64,000 nucleotides of DNA from Caulobacter endophyticus (GTDB lineage: Bacteria; Pseudomonadota; Alphaproteobacteria; Caulobacterales; Caulobacteraceae): NCBI RefSeq assembly GCF_029543245.1, contig NZ_JARQWV010000018.1, positions 62,001 to 126,000 of the forward strand. Reading direction: 5' to 3'. The translations under genes and the position numbers were made by a program. Below, piece after piece: positions 25,657 to 34,704 of this stretch. Numbering within the stretch: position 1 is the first letter of the stretch; every line of letters begins with the position of its first letter. Under the pieces are notes generated by a model, which was given only the letters and a program-made list of their open reading frames with translations, was not told where the DNA came from and made no database searches.

Positions 25657-26415
25657 TCAGCGCCCCCGCCACCAGGCCAGCAGCCGCGCCTCGGCCGCGG
25701 CCAGGGCGGCGTGCAGCGCGACGCCCATGGCGGCCAGCACGGCGAGCGCGGCGAAGCCGCGCGCGGTCTGTAGCCGGTTGAAGCTTTCCAGCATCCGCCA
25801 GGCCAGGCCCTGGCTGGATCCCGAGCCGGCCACGAACTCGGCCGCCACCGCGCCGACCAGGGCAAGGCCGGCTGCGACCTTCAGCCCCTCCAGCATGGCC
25901 GGCAGGGCCGACGGCAGGCGCAGGCGCCACAGCCGCTGCCAGGGCGCGGCGCCGTAGAGGTCGAAGAGGCGCGACAGGTCCGGATCGGCCGCCTTCAGCC
26001 CGGCGATCGCGCCCGAATAGATCGGGAAGAAGGCGATCACGGCGGCCAGGGCGGTGACCGCGCGGCCCGGATGGTCGATGCCGGCCCAGATGGTCACCAG
26101 CGGCGCGATGGCGATCACCGGCGTCACCTGCAGGATCGCCGCGACGGGGGCGAAGGCGTCCTCGACGATCGGCTTCAGGGCCGCGCAGAACGCCAGGGCC
26201 AGGGCGACCAGGGCGGCCAGCGCCAGCCCCGCCAGCGCCGTCGACAGCGTGCCCCAGGCGCTGAGCGCCAGCAGCGGCCCGGCCTCGACCAGGGCCTTGG
26301 CCACTTCCGAAGGGGCCGGCAGCAGATAGGCCGGCACGTGCAGCGCCCGGCAGGCGCCTTCCCAGGCGGCCAGCAGGAAGGCTGTGAACAGGATGGGGGC
26401 GAGGCGGCGGGTCAT
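25657..26415 (-). CDS. ABC transporter permease (SsuC/TauC/ThiX type)
   Basis: A 252-residue inner-membrane permease from ATG 26413-26415 (MTRRLAPILFTAFLLAAWEG). It has about six hydrophobic spans, and the EAA-type loop that contacts the ATPase is visible as YGAAPWQRLWRLRLPSALPA. The family imports taurine, sulfonates, nitrate or thiamine precursors. It is the third gene of a binding protein - ATPase - permease set on the minus strand, separated from the ATPase gene by an A-family repeat. Confidence 0.9.
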   Translation of the reverse strand: MTRRLAPILFTAFLLAAWEGACRALHVPAYLLPAPSEVAKALVEAGPLLALSAWGTLSTALAGLALAALVALALAFCAALKPIVEDAFAPVAAILQVTPVIAIAPLVTIWAGIDHPGRAVTALAAVIAFFPIYSGAIAGLKAADPDLSRLFDLYGAAPWQRLWRLRLPSALPAMLEGLKVAAGLALVGAVAAEFVAGSGSSQGLAWRMLESFNRLQTARGFAALAVLAAMGVALHAALAAAEARLLAWWRGR

Positions 26416-26447
26416 GGGGCGAGTCTCCCTGAACCGCTCCAAAGACC

Positions 26448-26556
26448 GAGCTTCCCCGCGAAGGCGGGGACCCTAGCCGAGTCCGACACGCAAGCCGACG
26501 TTCGCAGATGCTCTGGAAAGCCAGCTTGGATCCCCGCCTTCGCGGGGAAACTCGGA
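26448..26556. repeat. Family A inverted-doublet repeat, copy 3
   Basis: CTTCCCCGCGAAGGCGGGGA and TCCCCGCCTTCGCGGGGAAA form a near-perfect inverted pair. It lies between the ATPase and permease genes of the ABC operon. Confidence 0.85.
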
Positions 26557-26581
26557 GAAAGGAAGGGGCTTGGGAGAATTG

Positions 26582-27316
26582 TCACCGACCCGCCTCCAGC
26601 AGCGCGGAAACCGCCTCGACCGTCTCGCGGAACGCCACCGTCGTGCGGAACCCCGCCGGCCGCATCAGCGGACCCTCGACCCGCACCTCGCCGGCCACGA
26701 CGCCCGGACCCGGGGTCAGCACCACCACCCGGCCGGCCATGTAGACGGCCTCTTCGACATTGTGGGTGACGAACACCACGGCCGGCGACAGCGCCGCGCA
26801 CAGGGCCAAAACGTCGTCGGCCAGGGCCCGGCGGGTGATCTCGTCCAGGGCCGCGAAGGGCTCGTCCAGCAGCAGCAGGCGGGGAGCCGTGACCAGCGCC
26901 CGGGCCAGCGAGGCCCGCATGGCCATGCCGCCCGACAGCTGGGCCGGCCGGGCGTCCTGCGCTCCGTCCAGCCCCACTCGGGCCAGCGCCTCGCGCGCCT
27001 TCGTCCTGGCTTCGCGCGCCGGAACCCCGGCCAGCTCCAGCGGCAGGGCCACGTTCGCCGCCGCGCTCATCCACGGCGCCAGGGTCGGGGCCTGGAACAC
27101 CACCGAGGTCTCGCCCTTGCCGGCGGCCCGGGCGACGGTCCCGCGCGTCGGCTGCTCCAGCCCGGCCAGAAGCCGCAGCGCCGTCGACTTGCCGCACCCC
27201 GACGGCCCGACCAGCGCCGTCACCTCGCCGGCGGCCAGCGCCAGGTCGACGGGGCCGAGCGCCCGGCCGCGCGGATAGTCGACCTCGACGGCGGAGAGGG
27301 AAGCGATCGTGGTCAC
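26582..27316 (-). CDS. ABC transporter ATP-binding protein (SsuB/TauB/ThiZ type)
   Basis: A 244-residue ATPase with Walker A GPSGCGKST at 37-45, signature QLSGGMAMRASLARAL, Walker B RLLLLDEPFAALD and the H-loop FVTHNVEEA. It starts at a GTG (27314-27316). The purine tract GGAGGGG just upstream, needed as a ribosome binding site, belongs to the F-family repeat separating it from the binding-protein gene. Confidence 0.93.
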   Translation of the reverse strand: MTTIASLSAVEVDYPRGRALGPVDLALAAGEVTALVGPSGCGKSTALRLLAGLEQPTRGTVARAAGKGETSVVFQAPTLAPWMSAAANVALPLELAGVPAREARTKAREALARVGLDGAQDARPAQLSGGMAMRASLARALVTAPRLLLLDEPFAALDEITRRALADDVLALCAALSPAVVFVTHNVEEAVYMAGRVVVLTPGPGVVAGEVRVEGPLMRPAGFRTTVAFRETVEAVSALLEAGR

Positions 27317-27318
27317 GA

Positions 27319-27450
27319 CCCCTCCCCCTCGATGGGGGAGGGGCAGGGGTGGGGGTGACTACTGAGCGCAAGGGCGTCGACGCCGTGTCCGGTCGGACCG
27401 CCGCGCCACCCCCATCCCCGGCCCTTCCCCCATCGAGGGGGAAGGGAGCT
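27319..27450. repeat. Family F inverted doublet, copy 2
   Basis: CCCCTCCCCCTCGATGGGGG, GGGGCAGGGGTGGGGGTGAC are mirrored by CCACCCCCATCCCCGGCCC, TTCCCCCATCGAGGGGGAAG. Same design as the copy at 19228. Confidence 0.85.
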
Positions 27451-27467
27451 TGCTCGCAAGCCCCGCA

Positions 27468-28448
27468 TCACTTCGGCAGGAACGCCAGGCTGTAGGCCTG
27501 CTTGTAGTCCATGGTCTTGGGATAGACGCCCTGGTCGGCGGCCACCTCGAAGAACTGCGCCCAGCGCGCGTCGGTCATGGCGCCGATCCCGTCCTTGGGC
27601 ACGATGCCGTAGGACCGCATCTTGTCCCGAGCCTGGTCGAGCAGGTCCTGGGTCATTTCGGGGTTGTCCTTGAGGATCGCCGCGTCGCCCGGTTTGGCGT
27701 CGCCGTAGAGATAGCTCTTCCAGCCGGCGGCGATGGCGTCGCTGATCGCCTGCACCTGGGCGGGCTTTTCCGCGATCATCTTGTCGGTCACCAGGGCGAA
27801 CGACGCATAGGCCGGATAGCCGTCGTCGGCCAGCAGGAACACCGCCGGCTTATCCCCGCCCGCCTTCTCGATCAGATAGGGCTCGGAGGTCGCGTAGCCC
27901 TGCTGGATCAGGCTCTTGTCGGCCAGGAACGGGGCGACCGAGTAGTTGTACTTGCGCACCTGGGCGTCGGTGAAGCCGTGCTTGGCCTTAAGCCACACCC
28001 AGAACGCCGTCACCGAGGCGTCCGACAGCAGGATCGGCTTGCCCTTCATGTCGGCGATGCTGGCGACCCCGGTTCCCGGGTGGGCGATCAGCACCTGCGG
28101 GTCCTTGTCCATGTAGGCGGCCACGGCTTTGACCGGCACGCCTTCCTTGGCCAGGTTCAGCACGATGAAGCTGTTGGAGCCGACGCCGATGTCCACCGCG
28201 CCGGTGGCCAGGAGCTGGGGCACGTTCACGCCCGGCCCGCCCTGGACGATCGAGACGTCCAGCCCGCGCCTGGTGAACTCGCCCGTCGCCACGGCCTGGT
28301 AGTAGCCGCCCAGCTCCGCCTGGCCCCGCCAGTCGGTGGCCAGCTTCAGCTTCGTCAGGCCCGGGGCTGCGTCCTTCTTGGCCGGCGAGCAGGCGGCGGC
28401 CAGCAGGGCCAGGCCCGATGCGGTCACGGCGCGGCGCGAAAAGGTCAT
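27468..28448 (-). CDS. ABC transporter substrate-binding lipoprotein (NMT1/THI5-like)
   Basis: A 326-residue periplasmic binding protein starting MTFSRRAVTASGLALLAAAC; Cys20 in the lipobox LAAAC predicts lipid anchoring. LKLATDWRGQAELGGYYQAV, GGPGVNVPQLLATGAVDIG and KGKPILLSDASVTAFW match the NMT1/THI5-like binding-protein fold, used for sulfonates, riboflavin or thiamine-pyrimidine precursors. The ligand is not predictable here, and no TPP or FMN riboswitch was seen upstream. The frame extends upstream without good start signals. Confidence 0.9.
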   Translation of the reverse strand: MTFSRRAVTASGLALLAAACSPAKKDAAPGLTKLKLATDWRGQAELGGYYQAVATGEFTRRGLDVSIVQGGPGVNVPQLLATGAVDIGVGSNSFIVLNLAKEGVPVKAVAAYMDKDPQVLIAHPGTGVASIADMKGKPILLSDASVTAFWVWLKAKHGFTDAQVRKYNYSVAPFLADKSLIQQGYATSEPYLIEKAGGDKPAVFLLADDGYPAYASFALVTDKMIAEKPAQVQAISDAIAAGWKSYLYGDAKPGDAAILKDNPEMTQDLLDQARDKMRSYGIVPKDGIGAMTDARWAQFFEVAADQGVYPKTMDYKQAYSLAFLPK

Positions 28449-28521
28449 GGCGGATCCCCCGGTACGATGCGGCGCGGAGGTTAGCGGGGGCGATCCGCTA
28501 GGCAAAGCCCGTCTCCATAAT

Positions 28522-28660
28522 CTCCCGTCATTCCCGCCCTCGTGGCGGGAACCCCTGGTTCCGTTCGCACGTGCGGCGCAAGCGGACTGCTCGGCAGTCC
28601 GCCCCCACTGTCCTTGCGGCTGACAGAGGGGTTCCCGCCACAAGGGCGGGAATGACGGGA
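28522..28660 (+). repeat. Family G inverted doublet, left of GIY-YIG cassette
   Basis: CCCGTCATTCCCGCCCTCGT, then GGCGGGAACCCC, on the left and GGGGTTCCCGCCACAAGGGC, GGGAATGACGGGA, on the right, around a spacer containing the palindromic GGACTGCTCGGCAGTCC. The second copy (29064-29203) is inverted relative to this one. Confidence 0.88.
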
Positions 28661-28693
28661 GGAAAAGAAATGTCGTGAACAAAATAAGAACTT

Positions 28694-29050
28694 ATGGTTG
28701 GGTTCGTCGACCGGAGCCGTCCCAGGGACCTCAACACCGCCTGGATCGCCGTCTACATCATGAGCGATGGTTATCGCCGCACGCTCTACACAGGTGTCAC
28801 CGCGCAGTTCCAAACCCGGATCGTCCAGCATCGCGAAGGCGTCGGCTCGGCTTTCACTCGCAAGTACGGACTGACCCGTCTTGTCTGGTACGAGGTCCAT
28901 GCCGTCATGACCGAGGCCATCCAGCGCGAAACCTCTATCAAGCGCTGGCCGCGCCAGTGGAAGATCAACCTGATCGAGCGCGACAATCCGCTTTGGGATG
29001 ATCTGTACGACGCGGTTTTCGAATGGACGCCCGTTCCGCGACAGGTGTGA
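28694..29050 (+). CDS. GIY-YIG nuclease family protein
   Basis: A 118-residue protein with a single GIY-YIG (URI) domain: AVYIM at 19-23, LYTGVT at 31-36, Arg42 and His46 in the TRIVQH helix, then AFTRKYGLTRLVWYE, the metal-binding Glu79 in EAIQRETSIKRW, and LIERDNPLWDDL at the end. This is the stand-alone COG2827-like group, about 90-120 residues, of unknown role. The start is uncertain; an ATG at codon 23 would cut the catalytic tyrosine, so 28694 is kept. The gene lies between inverted 139-bp G doublets. Confidence 0.88.
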   Translation: MVGFVDRSRPRDLNTAWIAVYIMSDGYRRTLYTGVTAQFQTRIVQHREGVGSAFTRKYGLTRLVWYEVHAVMTEAIQRETSIKRWPRQWKINLIERDNPLWDDLYDAVFEWTPVPRQV

Positions 29051-29063
29051 GCGGCCCCCTCAA

Positions 29064-29203
29064 TCTCCCGTCATTCCCGCCCTTGTGGCGGGAACCCCTC
29101 TATCGGCCGCAAGGGCAGTTGGGGCGGACTGCTGAGCAGTCCGCTGGCGTCGCACGTGCAAGCGGAACCAGGGGTTCCCGCCACAAGGGCGGGAATGACG
29201 GGA
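29064..29203 (-). repeat. Family G inverted doublet, right of GIY-YIG cassette
   Basis: Its reverse complement aligns with the left copy along the whole length, including the spacer (CACGTGCG, GGACTGCT.GCAGTCCGCC, CTTGCGGC), so the two form long inverted repeats around the nuclease gene. Confidence 0.88.
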
Positions 29204-29223
29204 AGAAAAGGGAAAGGCCGCAG

Positions 29224-31290
29224 CTATTCCCCCGCCTCCAGCCAGCGCCCGACCTTGGCGTACAGCACCTCGCGCTGCACGGGCTTGGCGATGTGGTCGA
29301 CCATGCCGGCGGCGAAGCAGCGTTCCACCTGCTGGGGCAGGGCGTCGGCGCTCATGGCGATGATCGGCACGCGGCCGGCCGGGCCTTCCAGGCCGCGGAT
29401 GGCCCGGGTGGCGGCCAGGCCGTCCATCTCGGGCATGTGGATGTCCATCAGGATGATGTCGAAATGGCCGCGCGCGGCCGCCGCCAGGGCCTGACGGCCG
29501 TTCTCGGCGGTCTCGACGTGGCAGCCGGCCAGGCGCAGCAGACCAACCCCGATCTCGCGGTTCATCGGATGGTCGTCGACCAGCAGGATGCGGGCGGCCT
29601 TGGGATCGCGGGCGACCTCGGTCGCCGGCGCGGCCAGGGGCTCGGCCTCGGCGGCGGGAACCTCGAACCAGAAGCACGAGCCGTGTCCCGGCGCGCTGTC
29701 GGCCCCGATCCGCCCGCCCATCAGCTCGACCAGCGACTTGCTGATCGCCAGGCCCAGGCCAGCCCCGCCATAGGCCCGGGTGGCGCCGCTGTCGAGCTGG
29801 ACGAAGCGCTGGAAGAGCCGCGCCTGGTCCTCGATCGGCACGCCCACGCCGGTGTCGGCGATCTCGAAGCGCAGGCGGTCCTCGACCTCGCCGGGCTCGA
29901 CGATCAGCCGGGCGACGATCTTGCCGCGCTCGGTGAACTTCACGGCGTTGTTGAGCAGGTTCAGCAGCACCTGGCGCAGGCGCAGGGCGTCCAGGTCGTG
30001 CAGGCCGCCGACCGGGTCGATGACGTCGATCTCGAGGCTCAGGTGCTTGGCCTGCGCCTCGGGCAGGACGATGCCGACGGCGTCGTGCAGCACCGCCGAG
30101 GCCGAGGCCGGCTGAAGCATCAGTTCGACCTGGCCGGAATCCACGCGCGACACGTCGAGGATGTCGCTGACCACGGTCAGCAGGGCCGCGCCGGCGGTGT
30201 CGATCATGCCCACCTGCCGATGGGCGTCGGCCGGCAGGTCGTCGCGGCCGGCCAGCAGCTGGGCGAAGCCGAGGATGCTGTTCAGCGGCGTGCGGATCTC
30301 GTGGCTCATGGTGGCCAGGAACTCGGTCTTGGCCTCGGCCGCGGCCAGGGCCCGGGCGCGGGCCGCGCGGGTCAGCTGCTCGCGCCGCACCAGGAGGCGC
30401 CGCAGCCGCTCCTGCTGGGCCAGGGCCAGGCCCGCCGCCAGGGCGGTGGCGAAGACCACCGTGACGAAGCACTGGATCAGCCGGGTCATCTGGACCGGAT
30501 CCCACGGCGCCAGCAGCTGGCCCAGCCAGATGTTCCACACCCCCAGCGGCAGCGACACCACGGCGATGGTCAGGGCCGCTTCCGCCGCCCCGCGCGGCCC
30601 CAGGCGGAAGGCGCAGAGGATGGCGGCGGGGAACAGCACGAAGGGCAGGGGCGCGCGGGTGTCGTGGAACACCGCCGCCGTCAGCACCGCCATCAGCAGG
30701 AAAAGGCCCAGCCGCTCGCCCAGCGAGCGGTGGAAGGTGCGCTTGTGCTCGGCGTCGATCAGCACCAGCACGGCCGGCACGATCAGCACCATGCCCAGCG
30801 ACCCGCTGACGAACCAGTCGCGCCACAGCGAAACGAAGGGCGCGTGGTCCAGCAGGTTCATCAGCCCGGCGGCGATCGCGGCGGTCACCGCCACGACCGG
30901 CACGGTCACCGTCACCAGCAGGGCCAGGTGGCGCATGGTGCGCACCCGGGCCGCCCCGCCGAAGGCCCGCCGCACGGCCTCGCGCGCGGCCCAGGCCTCG
31001 GCCAGGTTGACGGCGGTGAACACCACGGCCCGCTCCAGGCTGTCGCCGAAGGCCAGGCAGAGGGCGAAATGGACGACGCCGATCACGACGGTCAGGATCA
31101 GCCGGCGCGGCGGGCCCAGCGCCATCAGGCCCACGGCCAGCAGGGCCGCGCCGGGCCACAGCGCCGCCACGCCGGTGGGACCGCGCGTCAGGCCGTCGCT
31201 GAACAGCTGGGCGGCGGCGAAGGCGGCCGTCAGCACGAGCAGCAGCACCGTCTGGCGGCGGGTCTCCTGTAGGGCGGCGCTTCGCGTCAT
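29224..31290 (-). CDS. MASE1-type membrane hybrid sensor histidine kinase (paralogue 1)
   Basis: A 688-residue inner-membrane kinase. About eight N-terminal spans (10-305) with ALWPGAALLAVGLM fit a MASE1-like sensor. HisKA follows with phospho-acceptor His330 in FLATMSHEIRTPLNS; the ATPase has LLNLLNNAVKFT, ADTGVGV and GGAGLGLAIS. A receiver domain (about 565-685) ends the protein, with ILLVDDHPMNRE and Asp616 in LMDIHMPEMDG. There is no HPt domain or response-regulator gene nearby. It is related along its length to the two kinases at 32.5-36.8 kb. Confidence 0.92.
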   Translation of the reverse strand: MTRSAALQETRRQTVLLLVLTAAFAAAQLFSDGLTRGPTGVAALWPGAALLAVGLMALGPPRRLILTVVIGVVHFALCLAFGDSLERAVVFTAVNLAEAWAAREAVRRAFGGAARVRTMRHLALLVTVTVPVVAVTAAIAAGLMNLLDHAPFVSLWRDWFVSGSLGMVLIVPAVLVLIDAEHKRTFHRSLGERLGLFLLMAVLTAAVFHDTRAPLPFVLFPAAILCAFRLGPRGAAEAALTIAVVSLPLGVWNIWLGQLLAPWDPVQMTRLIQCFVTVVFATALAAGLALAQQERLRRLLVRREQLTRAARARALAAAEAKTEFLATMSHEIRTPLNSILGFAQLLAGRDDLPADAHRQVGMIDTAGAALLTVVSDILDVSRVDSGQVELMLQPASASAVLHDAVGIVLPEAQAKHLSLEIDVIDPVGGLHDLDALRLRQVLLNLLNNAVKFTERGKIVARLIVEPGEVEDRLRFEIADTGVGVPIEDQARLFQRFVQLDSGATRAYGGAGLGLAISKSLVELMGGRIGADSAPGHGSCFWFEVPAAEAEPLAAPATEVARDPKAARILLVDDHPMNREIGVGLLRLAGCHVETAENGRQALAAAARGHFDIILMDIHMPEMDGLAATRAIRGLEGPAGRVPIIAMSADALPQQVERCFAAGMVDHIAKPVQREVLYAKVGRWLEAGE

Positions 31291-31534
31291 TCTTGACCCC
31301 GTTTTCCCCGGTTTCTACGCCGAACAACGGTTTCAGTTTCGGGACCAATGCCTTCTGTGACGCTTTGCCGCAATGGGTTTTGGTAGCGTCGACTATCCGA
31401 CCAACGGCGCTGTTTCCTTGGCTGGCAAGGAAAAACGCGCGCCGGGGTTGAACGATTATCGGACTCTCTGCGAGAGTTGCGCGGGGCCCCTGCATGTCAG
31501 GTTGCGGCCCTTGTGAGGATGGAGGGATCGACGC

Positions 31535-31945
31535 ATGCTTCTCGCGCTCTATCTGGCCGGCGCGCTGGCCAACGCCGAGCCGGCGGTGGTTTCCGGGGTC
31601 GAGCTGAAGGCGGCCGCGCCGCAGGGCCTCAGCTACGAGGGCCAGTGCGGACCGCATGCGATCGCGCTTTCGCAAGGCGTGACCAGGGCGCCGGCCCTGA
31701 CCGTCGACCGCAAGCCGGTGGCGCTGTCGGCGCAGGCGGAGGCCTTCCTCAACATGCGCGGCGCGGCCTACCGCGCCTACAGCCGCTGCAACGGCGAGAG
31801 CTTCGGCCTGGTGGTCCACCGGGTGACCTGGGAGGCGGGCAAGGGCGAGGCCTATGCCGTCTACGGGGCGCAGGTCGGCGCCGGCGGGGCGGTCACGCGC
31901 GAGCGGGTCGAGGCCTCCAGCGCCGAGGGCTTCTTCTACCGGTAG
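31535..31945 (+). CDS. Secreted hypothetical protein
   Basis: A 136-residue protein with a short N-terminal hydrophobic stretch (MLLALYLAGALANAEP) consistent with a signal peptide, and two cysteines (GQCGPH and SRCNGES) that may form a disulfide. No family is recognised. GAGGATGGAGGG precedes the ATG. It lies on the opposite strand between two related kinases, so it may be a periplasmic accessory to them, but only position supports that. Confidence 0.65.
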   Translation: MLLALYLAGALANAEPAVVSGVELKAAAPQGLSYEGQCGPHAIALSQGVTRAPALTVDRKPVALSAQAEAFLNMRGAAYRAYSRCNGESFGLVVHRVTWEAGKGEAYAVYGAQVGAGGAVTRERVEASSAEGFFYR

Positions 31946-32026
31946 GGCTTGCCCGCCTGTGACGAACGCGATCTTTGAGGGCTGTCCGCCAGCGGCTGGG
32001 CGCGGGGCGGTTGATACGGGGTTGTC

Positions 32027-32530
32027 GTGAAGTTCCGGATGTTGCTGATGTTCGTGGCGACGAGCATCTTTTTCCTCGGTGTTTGCTTCCTCATTCGGGA
32101 TGTGAATCGCATCCTTCCCAGCGATCCTCGGGCGGCGGCGTCAGTCGCCCCCCGGGCCGTGGGTGAGATCGCCGGTTCGAAGCCGGCCGGCGTCGAAGAG
32201 GCCTGGCGGGCGCAGGACGACGCGGCGGCGCGGGCCAAGGCCGCCGTCCGCCGGGCCAGGATCGCCGAGGCTCGCGAAGACAGGCTTGTCTACCTGATGG
32301 GGGAAGCCAAGCTGCTCGTCGGCGGCCTGATGGCGGTCATATTGGGCGTGGCGGTTTGGGGCTCTCGAGGCGCCGGGCTGGCCGACGAGCTCGCCACCGA
32401 GCTCCTGCTGGTTCAGCGCCGGTTGGATCAGGAGGTATGGCGCTTCTGCGAGACCTCGGTGAAGCTCGCCGAAGCCCAGGAGGAGGTCACGCTTCTCAGG
32501 TTCAGGCTCAGCGAGGAAGGACGGGCCTGA
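32027..32530 (+). CDS. Hypothetical membrane protein with two spans and coiled coil
   Basis: A 167-residue protein starting at a GTG (or an ATG four codons later). One span lies at about 5-23 and a second at about 95-110 (LLVGGLMAVILGVAVW). A charged helical region at about 58-85 (EEAWRAQDDAAARAKAAVRRAR) and a C-terminal heptad-like helix (LATELLLVQRRLDQEVWRF) suggest coiled coils. No family is recognised. Together with the preceding gene it separates kinase paralogue 1 from paralogues 2 and 3. Confidence 0.65.
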   Translation: MKFRMLLMFVATSIFFLGVCFLIRDVNRILPSDPRAAASVAPRAVGEIAGSKPAGVEEAWRAQDDAAARAKAAVRRARIAEAREDRLVYLMGEAKLLVGGLMAVILGVAVWGSRGAGLADELATELLLVQRRLDQEVWRFCETSVKLAEAQEEVTLLRFRLSEEGRA

Positions 32531-32550
32531 AGCCGAGCGACGACCGCCCC

Positions 32551-34632
<2,082 letters not shown>

Positions 34633-34704
34633 GACCCCTCGTCCCCCTTCCGGCGGCCAGGGCCCCCGGAAACCTCCACCCATCACGCCGGCCCCGAAAA
34701 AGCG

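Noticed and set aside
25184..25930. A 248-codon reading of the second DUF559 gene fused to upstream sequence
   Set aside because: The upstream part lies across the B repeat and inside the ABC permease gene in another frame; copy 1 independently supports the short form.
28522..29203. The GIY-YIG cassette as a classical insertion sequence
   Set aside because: There is no transposase, the G elements are themselves inverted doublets rather than simple terminal repeats, and no target-site duplication is evident at their outer edges.
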